Origin: Rhodophyticola sp017644125
GTDB lineage: Bacteria; Pseudomonadota; Alphaproteobacteria; Rhodobacterales; Rhodobacteraceae
Direction: 5' to 3' (one strand)
Length of the DNA stretch: 64,000 bases
NCBI RefSeq assembly: GCF_042140125.1
Contig: NZ_CP159473.1
The notes below the pieces were generated by a model. The model ran no database searches, was not told the origin of the DNA, and saw only the letters and a list, made by a program, of their open reading frames with translations. Of this stretch, positions 1 to 8,923 are shown piece by piece (the first letter of the stretch is position 1; each line of letters begins with the position of its first letter). A program made the translations under genes and the position numbers.

Positions 1-937
1 CGATGTCGGTCTGCATGTCGGCCAGCTTTTTCTGGAACAACTGCGTCTGCGCCAGCGGCCGGTTGAACTGCACCCGCTGCAGCCCGTAGCTGCGCGCCCG
101 GTGCCAGCAATCCTCGGCGGCGCCCATCACGCCCCAGGCGATGCCGTACCGCGCCCGGTTCAGGCAGCCAAACGGCCCCTTCAGGCCTTCGACACCGGGC
201 AGAAGCGCCTCTTCACCCACCGCCACGTCCTTCATCACGATTTCACCGGTGACGGAGGCGCGGAGCGACAGTTTCCCGCCGATCTTGGGGGCGGAAAGAC
301 CCTTCATGCCCTTTTCCAGCACAAAGCCGCGGATCTTGCCGCCATGCGCCTCGGACTTGGCCCAGACCACGAACACATCCGCGATCGGAGAGTTCGAGAT
401 CCACATCTTCGCGCCGTTCAGAACATAGCCGTCGGCGGTCTTTTTCGCGACGGTTTTCATTCCGGCCGGGTCGCTGCCCGCATCCGGTTCGGTCAGGCCA
501 AAGCAGCCGATCAACTCGCCCGCCGCCAGCCCGGGCAGGTACTTCTGCCGCTGCTCTTCGGAGCCGTAGGCGTGGATCGGGTACATTACCAGCGACGATT
601 GCACCGACATCATGGAGCGATAGCCGCTGTCGATCCGCTCCACCTCGCGGGCGACCAGCCCATAGCTCACGTAGCCCGCTCCGATGCCGCCATATTCCTC
701 GGGAATGGTCACGCCCAGCAATCCCATCTGCCCCATCTCGGCGAAGACCTCGGGGGCGACGAGTTCGTTCAGATAGGCCTCCGTCACCCGCGGGGCGAGC
801 TTGTCGGCGGCATAGGCCCGCGCGCCCTCCGCCAGCATCCGTTCTTCCTCGCTCAACTGGCTGGACAGCTGAAACGGATCCGCCCAGTCGAATGGCGCGA
901 GCGAAGGGCCGGTATGGCGTGTGTGACCGTCAGGCAT
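1..937 (-). CDS. gcdH: glutaryl-CoA dehydrogenase, C-terminus beyond window
   Basis: Flavoprotein that oxidises and decarboxylates glutaryl-CoA to crotonyl-CoA, the exit step of lysine, tryptophan and odd dicarboxylate breakdown. About 312 residues are visible from an ATG preceded by GGGAGAG. The acyl-CoA dehydrogenase motifs are present: the segment SVQSSLVMYPI, the GCFGLTEPDAGSDP flavin/substrate loop and the NRARYGIAWG helix, a combination typical of GcdH rather than short-chain acyl-CoA dehydrogenases. The C-terminal part with the catalytic glutamate lies outside the window, so activity cannot be judged. It is transcribed away from the acyl-CoA genes that start at 1134. Family assignment is confident; the substrate is inferred from family. 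Confidence 0.88.
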   Translation of the reverse strand, partial: MPDGHTRHTGPSLAPFDWADPFQLSSQLSEEERMLAEGARAYAADKLAPRVTEAYLNELVAPEVFAEMGQMGLLGVTIPEEYGGIGAGYVSYGLVAREVERIDSGYRSMMSVQSSLVMYPIHAYGSEEQRQKYLPGLAAGELIGCFGLTEPDAGSDPAGMKTVAKKTADGYVLNGAKMWISNSPIADVFVVWAKSEAHGGKIRGFVLEKGMKGLSAPKIGGKLSLRASVTGEIVMKDVAVGEEALLPGVEGLKGPFGCLNRARYGIAWGVMGAAEDCWHRARSYGLQRVQFNRPLAQTQLFQKKLADMQTDI

Positions 938-1133
938 GGACTCTCTCCCAGAAGATATCGGGCGCAAAACATCGCATTTGCACCGATTGTGCAAGATCGA
1001 TGCGCCGAACCCAAGCCCCCATCTGACGCAGCGTTCCGTGTTCCGGTACGTCTTGCCGCCATCCGGGCGCGGCTCTAGGCTCTGCCGCTGAACGGAGGGC
1101 CGTGCCCCATGTCCAGACGAACACAATCCGCCG

Positions 1134-2132
1134 ATGCGTGATGACAGCCATTTGCCGGCAGCCCTGCGGGGTCTGCGCATTCCCGCCGTGGCCGCGCCGC
1201 TTTTCATCGTCTCGGTGCCGGATCTGGTGATTGCCCAGTGCAAGGCGGGGATCATCGGCAGCTTCCCGGCGCTGAATGCACGGGAGGCCGACGGCGAGCC
1301 GCCGATGCTGGAGGCGTGGTTGAAACGGATCACCGAAGAATTGGATGCGTTCAATCAGGCCAACCCCGACAGGCCCGCCGCGCCCTTCGCGGTCAACCAG
1401 ATCGTGCACAGGTCCAATGCGAGACTGGAACGGGATCTGGAGATTTGTGCCGCGTGGCGCGTGCCGATCTGGATCACCTCGCTCGGGGCGCGGGTGGAGG
1501 TGAACGAGGCGGCTCATAGCTGCGGCGGCGTCGCGCTGCATGACATCATCAACAACACCTTCGCGCGGAAGGCGATCGACAAGGGCGCCGATGGGCTGAT
1601 TGCGGTGTCCGCAGGCGCCGGTGGGCATGCGGGGCCCCAGAACCCCTTCGCTCTTGTAGAAGAAATCCGGGGGTGGTTCGACGGCCCGCTTCTGCTTTCA
1701 GGCTCCATCGCCACCGGGCATGCACTTCTGGCGGCGCAGGTTGCGGGAGCCGATCTGGGCTACATCGGCTCTCCCTTCATCGCGACGGAAGAGGCAAATG
1801 CGGTGCCCGATTACAAGCAGATGATCGTCGAGGCCGGAGCGGAGGATATCGTCACATCCTCGCTTTTTACCGGCGTGTCCGGCAATTATCTGAAACCGTC
1901 CGTGTCCAGAGCCGGGATGGATCCCGACAATCTGCCCGCAGCGGATGCCTCGTCGATGTCGTTCGGCAGCGGCGCGTCGAAGCCAAAGGCCTGGAAGGAA
2001 ATCTGGGGGGCGGGGCAGGGGATCGGCGCGGTGAAGGCCATCGAGCCCGCCGGCAGGCTGGTCGACAGGCTGGCCCGGGAATATGACGCCGCGCTGGCGG
2101 GCGTTCTGGCCTACGCAAAGGGGAGATCGTAG
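1134..2132 (+). CDS. NAD(P)H-dependent flavin oxidoreductase / nitronate monooxygenase-like
   Basis: TIM-barrel FMN protein of the nitronate monooxygenase (2-nitropropane dioxygenase) family, 332 aa, close to the usual length. The N-terminal LRIPAVAAPLF strand, the GAGGHAG motif at residues 161-167 and the SGSIATG phosphate-binding loop near 190 are all visible. The ATG at 1134 has no clear ribosome site. The strong GGAGGG at 1095-1100 instead serves an ATG at 1109 that opens a 10-codon reading frame ending at 1141, across this start, so translation may be coupled. The next gene starts on the base after the stop. Physiological substrate is unknown; many family members are flavin reductases without nitronate activity. 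Confidence 0.85.
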   Translation: MRDDSHLPAALRGLRIPAVAAPLFIVSVPDLVIAQCKAGIIGSFPALNAREADGEPPMLEAWLKRITEELDAFNQANPDRPAAPFAVNQIVHRSNARLERDLEICAAWRVPIWITSLGARVEVNEAAHSCGGVALHDIINNTFARKAIDKGADGLIAVSAGAGGHAGPQNPFALVEEIRGWFDGPLLLSGSIATGHALLAAQVAGADLGYIGSPFIATEEANAVPDYKQMIVEAGAEDIVTSSLFTGVSGNYLKPSVSRAGMDPDNLPAADASSMSFGSGASKPKAWKEIWGAGQGIGAVKAIEPAGRLVDRLAREYDAALAGVLAYAKGRS

Positions 2133-3368
2133 ATGGATCTGGGAATGAGCGACCGGGTACGCCCGCTGGTGGAGCAGGTCCGCCAGATGGTCATGGAAGA
2201 GATCGCGCCGCTGGATCTCGTCTACGAGGCGGAGGTGGGCCGGCACCCGTCCGGCGACCGGTTCCGGCATACGGAGCGGCAACTGGAAATCCTGTCCTCC
2301 CTGAAAGCCAGCGCCAGGGCACGGGGTCTCTGGAATTTCTGGCTGACCGACAGCGAGAAGGGCTTCGGCCTGACGACGGTGGAATATGCCTATCTGGCCG
2401 AGGAAATGGGCAAGGTCGGGATCGCCGCGGAGATCTTCAACTGCAACGCGCCGGATACGGGCAATATGGAAGTGCTGGAGCGCTATGGGACCGAGGCGCA
2501 AAAGGCGCGCTGGCTTCCCGACCTTCTCGACGGGGTGACCCGTTCCGCCTATCTGATGACGGAGCCCGACATCGCCTCATCCGACGCGACGCAAATCAGC
2601 CTGTCGGCGGCTCGCGACGGTGACGCGTATGTGCTGAACGGGGAGAAACACTGGGCCTCCGGCGCGGGCGACCCGCGTTGCGCGCTCTACATCGTGATGA
2701 CCTGCACCGACCCGCAGGGGGAGAAACACGCCCGCCACACCATGATGCTGGTGCCCGCCGACGCGGACGGGATCGAGGTTCTGCGCCCGATGCATGTCTA
2801 CCACACCGATGATGCCCCCCATGGGCATATGCACATCCGGTTCACCGATGTGCGGGTGCCGGCGGCGGATGTGGTTCTGGGCGAGGGGCGCGGCTTCGAG
2901 GTGGCGCAGGGCCGGTTGGGCCCGGGACGCATCCACCATTGCATGCGGGCGATCGGGCAGGCGGAATACGCGCTGGAGCTCATGTGCCGACGGGCGCTGA
3001 CGCGGGAAGCCTTCGGCAAGCCGCTGGCGCAACTGGGCGCGAACCATGACATCATCGCCAATGCGCGGATGGAAATCGAAATGGCGCGGCTGCTGTGTCT
3101 GAAAACCGCATGGATCATGGACACGCAGGGTGTCCGTGCGGCGCAGCCCTGGATCTCGCAGATCAAGGTGGTCGCGCCGATCATGGCGCTCAAGGTCGTG
3201 GATGAGGCGGTGCAGATGCATGGCGCCTCGGGCATTTCGCAGGATTTTCCGCTCGCCGCCATGTGGACCCGGCTCAGAACGCTGCGGCTTGCCGACGGGC
3301 CCGATGCCGTGCACCGGCGGCAGGTGGCACGCGCGGAGTTGCGCAAATACTCCAATCAGGCGCGATGA
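2133..3368 (+). CDS. acyl-CoA dehydrogenase, ACAD10/ACAD11-like
   Basis: 411-aa acyl-CoA dehydrogenase resembling the C-terminal dehydrogenase half of eukaryotic ACAD10/11. It has the LMTEPDIASSDATQI flavin loop, an EAFGKPLAQL helix, the QMHGASGISQDFPL segment and the LADGPDAVH signature near residue 390 that marks this subfamily. The start codon directly follows the preceding stop, and its own stop overlaps the kinase gene start by four bases (ATGA), so the two are probably translated together. Known ACAD11 enzymes act on phosphorylated 4-hydroxyacyl-CoA; that this bacterial copy does so is inference from the gene pair. Confidence 0.88.
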   Translation: MDLGMSDRVRPLVEQVRQMVMEEIAPLDLVYEAEVGRHPSGDRFRHTERQLEILSSLKASARARGLWNFWLTDSEKGFGLTTVEYAYLAEEMGKVGIAAEIFNCNAPDTGNMEVLERYGTEAQKARWLPDLLDGVTRSAYLMTEPDIASSDATQISLSAARDGDAYVLNGEKHWASGAGDPRCALYIVMTCTDPQGEKHARHTMMLVPADADGIEVLRPMHVYHTDDAPHGHMHIRFTDVRVPAADVVLGEGRGFEVAQGRLGPGRIHHCMRAIGQAEYALELMCRRALTREAFGKPLAQLGANHDIIANARMEIEMARLLCLKTAWIMDTQGVRAAQPWISQIKVVAPIMALKVVDEAVQMHGASGISQDFPLAAMWTRLRTLRLADGPDAVHRRQVARAELRKYSNQAR

Positions 3369-4390
3369 GCGGGTTGGACATCAAGGCGGTCGCGGACTGG
3401 ATGCACGCCCATGTGGCGGGCGTCGACGGCCCCTTGACCGCCCGGAAGATCGAGGGCGGGCAGTCGAACCCCACCTATCTGCTGGAAACGCCGGCCCGGC
3501 GCTTCGTGCTGCGCCGCAAGCCGCCCGGAAAGCTGCTGAAATCGGCCCATGCGGTGGAGCGGGAATTTCGGGTGCAACAGGCGCTGGCGGGCTCGCAGGT
3601 GCCGGTGGCCGGGATGCTGGCCCTCTGCGAGGACGACACGGTGATCGGATCGGCGTTTTACGTGATGGCGTATGTGGAGGGCCGGATCTTCGATGACCCG
3701 CGTCTGACCTGCCTGCCGGTGCAGGACCGGGCGGCGGTGTTCAAGGAGATGAGCCGGGTTCTGGCAGCGATCCATTCCGTCGATCTGGATGCGGCGGGAC
3801 TTGGCGACTACGGGCCGCGCAGCAACTACTATCGCCGCCAGATCGACCGCTGGACGGGGCAGTATCGCGCGTCCGAGACCGAGGATATCGCCGAGATGAA
3901 CCGGCTGATCGGCTGGCTGGACGAGGCCTGTCCCGAGGATGACGGACGGGCCTGCCTCGTGCATGGCGACTATCGGATCGACAATCTGCTCTTTGCGCCG
4001 GACGGCGCGCATATCCTTGCGGTTCTGGATTGGGAGTTGAGCACGATCGGGCATCCGTTCGCGGATCTGGCCGCCGTGATCATGCAGTGGCAGATGCCGC
4101 CCGGCGCCGTCGGGCGTGGTCTGGCGGGGGTGGATCGGGAGGCCGAGGGCCTGCCGAGCGACGAGGCCTTCATTGCGGCCTATTGCGCGCGAACGGGCAT
4201 CCCCGACATCCCGGATTTCGGCTTCTATCTGGCCTTTTCCTTCTTCCGCATGGGCGCGATTCTGCAGGGCGTGAAAAAGCGCGCCCTGGACGGCAATGCG
4301 TCGGATCCCAAGAGGGGGCTGATGCTGGGGGCATATGTCCCCGAATTCGCGCGCGGCGGATTGCGGGCCGCGGGTCTGCCGGGCGGATGA
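3365..4390 (+). CDS. APH-family kinase, ACAD11 kinase-domain-like
   Basis: 341-aa protein of the aminoglycoside phosphotransferase fold. The Brenner-type catalytic loop HGDYRIDNLLF lies at residues 200-210 and the metal-binding LDWELSTIG at 221-229; the N-terminal GGQSNPTYLL corresponds to the nucleotide loop. I chose the ATG at 3365, which overlaps the upstream stop (ATGA), instead of longer in-frame starts inside the dehydrogenase gene. It matches the N-terminal kinase half of ACAD10/11 and LvaA-type 4-hydroxyacyl-CoA kinases. With the upstream dehydrogenase it probably phosphorylates a hydroxyacyl-CoA ahead of phosphate elimination. Antibiotic phosphorylation is very unlikely in this context. 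Confidence 0.85.
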   Translation: MSGLDIKAVADWMHAHVAGVDGPLTARKIEGGQSNPTYLLETPARRFVLRRKPPGKLLKSAHAVEREFRVQQALAGSQVPVAGMLALCEDDTVIGSAFYVMAYVEGRIFDDPRLTCLPVQDRAAVFKEMSRVLAAIHSVDLDAAGLGDYGPRSNYYRRQIDRWTGQYRASETEDIAEMNRLIGWLDEACPEDDGRACLVHGDYRIDNLLFAPDGAHILAVLDWELSTIGHPFADLAAVIMQWQMPPGAVGRGLAGVDREAEGLPSDEAFIAAYCARTGIPDIPDFGFYLAFSFFRMGAILQGVKKRALDGNASDPKRGLMLGAYVPEFARGGLRAAGLPGG

Positions 4391-4468
4391 CGGACCGGGG
4401 GCGCTGCACCCGGACCCCCGGCATATTTGAAAGGCAATGAAGGGTGCGGCCCGTGTGGCGGGCGATGC

Positions 4469-5545
4469 TTACGGCGCCGGTCGCAGATCGGCCATGACGC
4501 GTTCCAGGTGGAATTCGGTATCCCCCAGTTGATGGTCGATCATGACGAGCCGTTTGGCGTAATGCGAAGCCGGGTATTCCCAGGTCATCGCGATGCCGCC
4601 CTGCATCTGGATCGACTCTTCTGCGACCAGTCTGGCGGCCCGCCCGATCAGGTTCTTGGCCATCGAGACGCTGCGTGACTGCGCCTGCGTGCCCATGCGG
4701 GAGGCGGCGAGGATGGTGATGGACCGGGCCTGTTCGATCTCGATCCCCAGGTCGACCGCGCGATGCTGCAGCGCCTGAAAGCCGCCGATGGGGCGCCCGA
4801 ACTGTTTGCGGGTCTTGAGATAATCGATGAGCATCGCATTTGCGGCGTCCATTGCGCCGACGGCTTCGGCGGCGAGTGCGAGAGCGCCCCAGTCGAGCGC
4901 GTCCTGCAGCATCGCGCCGGCGTCGCCGGCCACGAGAATGGCCTCGCTCTTGTCGAGGAACATCTCGCCCGCGCCGCCCCCGTCGATCATGCCATAGGCC
5001 GTGATATCGGCGTTGCCCGGGGCAATCTCGAACAGGCCGATGCCACCCGCATGGCGCGCCGCAATCAGGATCCTGTCGGCGGCCTCGGCGCCGTAGACCA
5101 CTGATTTCCTGCCGGTGAGTCTCCATCCACCGCCGGAATCCGTTGCCTCGGTGGTGATATCCTCCACCGCGTAGGGCGCATCGATCTCGCCGATGGCTAC
5201 CGCGTAACGGGTCGCGCCCGACAAAAGCGGCTCCAGATCCGCGCCGCTTGCCATCAGCAGCCGCGTTGCGAGCAATTGCGGCAGGACCGGTTCGGGACAG
5301 AGCGCGCGGCCAAGCTGTTCGAAGACGGTGACCACATCGAAGCCGGCGCCGCCGAAGCCGCCCCTGTCTTCCGGCGCGAGCGCATAGAGAACGCCCAACT
5401 CGGCCAGGTCGCGCCATTTCTGCGCATCGTGAAAGGGAGCGTCATACGCAACCGCATTCCGGTGCTCGATCCCGTAATGATCGCTCAGATAGCGGCCGAG
5501 ACTGTCGGCCAGCATCCGGCGGTCTTCGGAAACCTCCAAATCCAT
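4469..5545 (-). CDS. acyl-CoA dehydrogenase, PimD-like small subunit
   Basis: 358-aa acyl-CoA dehydrogenase family protein, shorter than classic members and typical of the second subunit of heteromeric dehydrogenases. It carries the LKTRKQFGRPIGGFQALQH helix and the ESIQMQGGIAMTWEYP segment near the C-terminus. Its start overlaps the stop of the upstream partner gene by one base (TGATG). Resemblance to pimeloyl-CoA dehydrogenase small subunit PimD is from memory of the family. It is third and last in a minus-strand operon with the hydratase/dehydrogenase and PimC-like genes. The acyl substrate is uncertain; steroid or branched-chain acyl-CoA would be alternatives. Confidence 0.82.
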   Translation of the reverse strand: MDLEVSEDRRMLADSLGRYLSDHYGIEHRNAVAYDAPFHDAQKWRDLAELGVLYALAPEDRGGFGGAGFDVVTVFEQLGRALCPEPVLPQLLATRLLMASGADLEPLLSGATRYAVAIGEIDAPYAVEDITTEATDSGGGWRLTGRKSVVYGAEAADRILIAARHAGGIGLFEIAPGNADITAYGMIDGGGAGEMFLDKSEAILVAGDAGAMLQDALDWGALALAAEAVGAMDAANAMLIDYLKTRKQFGRPIGGFQALQHRAVDLGIEIEQARSITILAASRMGTQAQSRSVSMAKNLIGRAARLVAEESIQMQGGIAMTWEYPASHYAKRLVMIDHQLGDTEFHLERVMADLRPAP

Positions 5546-6729
5546 CAGCCCAGCATCCCCTTGGCCAGAATGTTCTTCTGGATCTCGTTCGACCCGCCAT
5601 AGATCGAAATCTTGCGATTGTTGAAATAGCTGGCCGCGTTCGCGGCATGGTCTTCGGGCACGAGGGCCGCGTTGCCGTCCAGCGCCTCCGACGGGAAGGG
5701 TGCCGCGGCGGGGCCGAGTGCCCGGCGGGCGAGATCGTTGATCGCCTGCCGGATGACCGTGCCCTTGATCTTGAGCATCGAGGTCTCGGGCCCCGGCGCG
5801 CCCTTTTTCTGGGCGTCGGCCAACATGCGGAGATTGGTGAGCCTCATCGCTTCGAGATCGATCTCAACCTCGGCCAGCCTGGCCGCGAAAAGCGGGGTGT
5901 CGATCAGGCGCTTGCCGCCGCGTCTGACCTGTGTGGCCAGCGATTTCAGCTGTTCCAGCGCTTCGATCGAAAACCCGACGCCGGCGATATTCGTGCGCTC
6001 ATGCAGCAGCAGATACTTGGCGATGGTCCAGCCCATGTTCTCTTCGCCCACCAGATTTGAAACCGGTACACGCACATCGGTGAAAAAGACCTCGTTGACC
6101 TCGTATCCGCCTTCGATCAGGCGGATCGGACGCATCTCGATCCCCGGCGTATCGAGATCCACCAGCACGAAACTGATGCCCTCCTGCGGTTTGCCGTCGG
6201 TTTTCGTGCGCACCAGACAGAAGATCCGATTGGCGTGCTGGCCAAGTGTGGTCCAGGTTTTCTGGCCATTGATGATGTAGTCGTCCCCGTCGCGGACGGC
6301 GCGCGTCTTGAGCGAGGCCAGATCGCTGCCGGCGCCGGGTTCGGAATAGCCCTGACACCACCAGTCGCGCCCGTCGAGGATGCGCGGCAGGTATTCCTCC
6401 TGCTGCGCCTTGGTTCCGAACTTGAGCAGGACGGGCCCCAGCATCTTCAGCCCGAACGGCACGATCCGCGGCGCATTGGCGCGACAGCATTCCTCTTCGA
6501 AGATATGCTGCTGGACGGCCGACCATCCGGTGCCGCCCGCCTCCACCGGCCATGTCGCGGCAAGCCAGCCTTTGGCGTTCAGGATCGTGTGCCAGCGGTC
6601 CATGTCGTCTTTGGTCAGTTCACGGCGCTTGCGCACCTTCTCGGCCAGTTCCGCGGGTAATTCCGCGTTCAGAAAGGCCCGAACCTCGGCCTCGAACGCC
6701 TGTTCCTCGGGTGAATAGGTCAGGTCCAT
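5545..6729 (-). CDS. acyl-CoA dehydrogenase, PimC-like large subunit
   Basis: 394-aa acyl-CoA dehydrogenase, the likely partner of the gene that overlaps its stop. The flavin loop YSEPGAGSDLASLKT and the C-terminal SIYGGSNEIQKNILAK are clear. At the position where many family members carry the catalytic glutamate (YEGT), this protein has YGGS. LLHERTNIAG supplies a glutamate at the alternative helix-G position used by isovaleryl-type and heteromeric dehydrogenases, so it is probably the active subunit. The start codon abuts the TAA of the fused hydratase gene. It resembles pimeloyl-CoA dehydrogenase large subunit; the substrate is inferred. Confidence 0.84.
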   Translation of the reverse strand: MDLTYSPEEQAFEAEVRAFLNAELPAELAEKVRKRRELTKDDMDRWHTILNAKGWLAATWPVEAGGTGWSAVQQHIFEEECCRANAPRIVPFGLKMLGPVLLKFGTKAQQEEYLPRILDGRDWWCQGYSEPGAGSDLASLKTRAVRDGDDYIINGQKTWTTLGQHANRIFCLVRTKTDGKPQEGISFVLVDLDTPGIEMRPIRLIEGGYEVNEVFFTDVRVPVSNLVGEENMGWTIAKYLLLHERTNIAGVGFSIEALEQLKSLATQVRRGGKRLIDTPLFAARLAEVEIDLEAMRLTNLRMLADAQKKGAPGPETSMLKIKGTVIRQAINDLARRALGPAAAPFPSEALDGNAALVPEDHAANAASYFNNRKISIYGGSNEIQKNILAKGMLG

Positions 6730-8796
6730 TTATCCCTCCCGGTTCAGATCGGCGAAGGTGGTCTCCTCGGCCGCCATGCGCCGCAGGATAGCGGGAACCT
6801 GCCAGAAATGCGCGTCTTCCGTTGCGTAGGTTTCGATCCGCTCCACCAGCCGGGCGGCGCCAAGCGTGTCGGCGTGGTGCAGCGGGCCACCATGGTGTCG
6901 CGGAAAGCCGTAACCGAAGAGCAGAACCGCATCCACGTCGATCGGCCTGAGCGCAATACCTTCGTCGTAAACGCGCGCGGCCTCCGAGATCATTGCCGTC
7001 ATGTAGCGCGCCACGATGTCCTCGTCGGTGAACGGTCGCGGGCTGACCCCGTGGCGGGCGCGCTCCGCCTCGATGATCGGTGCGATATCCGGGTTCGGGC
7101 CGGTGTCCGCGCCATGAAGGTAGAACCCCTTGCCCGTCTTTCGCCCCAGCCAGCCGGCCTCGACCAGCCGGTCGGCGACCGCCACGTAGCGTTCGGCCTC
7201 GGGGCGGGTGGCGTCCAGCCGCCTGCGATTGGCATGGCCGATGTCGAGACCTGCCAGATCGGACATCTCGAACGGGCCCATGGCAAACCCGAAACCGCGG
7301 ATCGCGGCGTCGATCTGCTCGGGGCTTGCGCCGTCCAGCATCAGGTGATCGGCCGCCTTGCGATAGTGGTTCATGATCCGGTTGCCGATGAACCCGTCGC
7401 AGACGCCCGCGCGCACCGCGATCTTGCGGAGCCGTTTGGCCAATGCGAAACCGGTCGCCACGACCTCCGGCCGGGTCGCATCGCCAACCACGACCTCCAG
7501 CAGCCTCATCACGTGGGCGGGGGAGAAGAAATGCAGGCCGATCACATCCCCCGGCGATGCGGCGGTCGCGGCGATGTCGTTCAGATCCAGATAGGAGGTG
7601 TTGGTCGCAAGGATCGCGCCGGGGCAGATCTTCTCCACCTGTTCGATGATCTGCTTCTTGACCTCCATATCCTCGAAGGCCGCTTCGATAACCAGATCGA
7701 CGCCATCAAGCCGGGCCATGTCTGTGCTGGCGATCAGGTCAAGGGTGTCGCGTTTTTCGGATGTGAGCTTGCCGCGCCTGACCGCGCCGTCCAGATTGCC
7801 GACGATCGCCGATTGCCCCCTTCCCAGGGCGTCCGCATTCTTTTCCACAAGCGTGACCGGAAATCCGGCCAGCAGGCATGCGGTTGCGATGCCCGAGCCC
7901 ATGGTGCCCGCCCCGATCACGCCGATGCGCCCGATATCACGCGGCCGGGTCACTGCTTCGGGGATCTTGGCGACCGCGCGTTCCGCGAAGAAGGCATGGA
8001 TAAGTCCGGCGCGTTGCGGGCTGTCGAGGCAGTCCTGAAAGAGCGCGCGTTCCCGCGCAAGGCCCTCCGGCAAAGGCAGTGTGCTGGCCGCCACCGCCTC
8101 GACGCAGCGATGCGGCGAAAAGAGATGGGCCCTGGTCTTGCGCAGCTCGGCCGCCGTCTTGGCGAGGGCGGCGTCATCGGGTTTCGTGTCCAGATCGCCC
8201 GTGCGCCGTGTCGGCAGGTCGCCGCGGCGCATGTCGCCGGCCGCTTGCAGGGCCAGATCGCGCGGATCGCCCGTGACGACGCGATCGACCAGCCCCAGAG
8301 CCAGCGCCTGCTCCGCGTCGATATGGCGGCCCGTGGTGATCAGGTCCAGCGCGGCGGCTACCCCCGTCAGGCGGGGGGTCCGTTGGGTGCCGCCCGCACC
8401 GGGGATGATGCCGAGGGTTACCTCTGGCAGGCCGATGGCGACGCCGGGGACCGCGATGCGCGCATGGGTGGCAAGCGCAACCTCCAGGCCGCCCCCCAAC
8501 GCCGCGCCGTGGAGGACCGAGATGACCGGCTTGGCGCAGGCCTCCAGCCGGTTGCAGAGCGCGGGCAGCCAGGGGTCTTTCGGCGGCTTTCCGAATTCGC
8601 GGATATCGGCGCCCGCGATGAAGCTGCGGCCCTTGCCGTAAAGCGCGATGACGTCGATCTTCGGGTCGGCCTCAAGCGCCTCCACCGCCTCCAGTATCGC
8701 CTGCCGCAGCGCGTGGCTGGCGGCGTTTACGGGCGGGTTGTTCAACCCGATCAATCCGGTCGCGCCGACCCGCTCCAGATGCACTACATCGTTCAT
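6730..8796 (-). CDS. fused enoyl-CoA hydratase / 3-hydroxyacyl-CoA dehydrogenase
   Basis: 688-aa bifunctional beta-oxidation enzyme. Residues 1-190 form a crotonase domain with AGADIREF (61-68), the oxyanion-hole HGAALGGGLE (about 97-105) and GLPEVTLGIIPGAGG. Around residue 291 an NAD-binding domain begins with the GAGTMGSG loop (295-302), followed by the HFFSPAHVMRLLEV substrate segment and two C-terminal dehydrogenase helical domains. The ATG at 8796 follows GGGAGGG with good spacing; upstream extensions lack this. First gene of the operon with the PimC/PimD-like pair, and similar in order to pimF. It would hydrate the enoyl-CoA and oxidise the hydroxyacyl-CoA in a spiral completed by the divergent thiolase. 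Confidence 0.9.
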   Translation of the reverse strand: MNDVVHLERVGATGLIGLNNPPVNAASHALRQAILEAVEALEADPKIDVIALYGKGRSFIAGADIREFGKPPKDPWLPALCNRLEACAKPVISVLHGAALGGGLEVALATHARIAVPGVAIGLPEVTLGIIPGAGGTQRTPRLTGVAAALDLITTGRHIDAEQALALGLVDRVVTGDPRDLALQAAGDMRRGDLPTRRTGDLDTKPDDAALAKTAAELRKTRAHLFSPHRCVEAVAASTLPLPEGLARERALFQDCLDSPQRAGLIHAFFAERAVAKIPEAVTRPRDIGRIGVIGAGTMGSGIATACLLAGFPVTLVEKNADALGRGQSAIVGNLDGAVRRGKLTSEKRDTLDLIASTDMARLDGVDLVIEAAFEDMEVKKQIIEQVEKICPGAILATNTSYLDLNDIAATAASPGDVIGLHFFSPAHVMRLLEVVVGDATRPEVVATGFALAKRLRKIAVRAGVCDGFIGNRIMNHYRKAADHLMLDGASPEQIDAAIRGFGFAMGPFEMSDLAGLDIGHANRRRLDATRPEAERYVAVADRLVEAGWLGRKTGKGFYLHGADTGPNPDIAPIIEAERARHGVSPRPFTDEDIVARYMTAMISEAARVYDEGIALRPIDVDAVLLFGYGFPRHHGGPLHHADTLGAARLVERIETYATEDAHFWQVPAILRRMAAEETTFADLNREG

Positions 8797-8923
8797 GTCG
8801 CCCTCCCTTTTGCGCGCCATCCCGCCTGCGGGACATACAATTGTCAACCGCTTGGTCGGGAAAGAATTGCCAACCCACCGGTCGCAATCTAGGACATTGA
8901 TCAGTCACAGCGAGGAGACCGGG
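8797..8923. promoter_or_regulatory. divergent promoter region between hydratase and thiolase genes
   Basis: 127-base gap between two divergently transcribed beta-oxidation genes. It contains a perfect inverted repeat, TCCCGC-CT-GCGGGA at 8820-8833, and a TTGACA-type hexamer on the minus strand (8842-8847). An imperfect inverted arrangement around AACCGCTTGGTCGG and CCAACCCACCGGT (about 8846-8882) could be a TetR-family operator, as is common for acyl-CoA degradation genes. No regulator gene is in view, so binding is only a suggestion. Confidence 0.35.

Noticed and set aside
3365..4390. Aminoglycoside resistance gene
   Set aside because: The fold is shared but the neighbour and sequence type indicate the ACAD11 kinase group.
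6808..8892. Long plus-strand frame opposite the hydratase/dehydrogenase gene
   Set aside because: Rich in Arg, His and Gly with no recognisable fold; antisense shadow.
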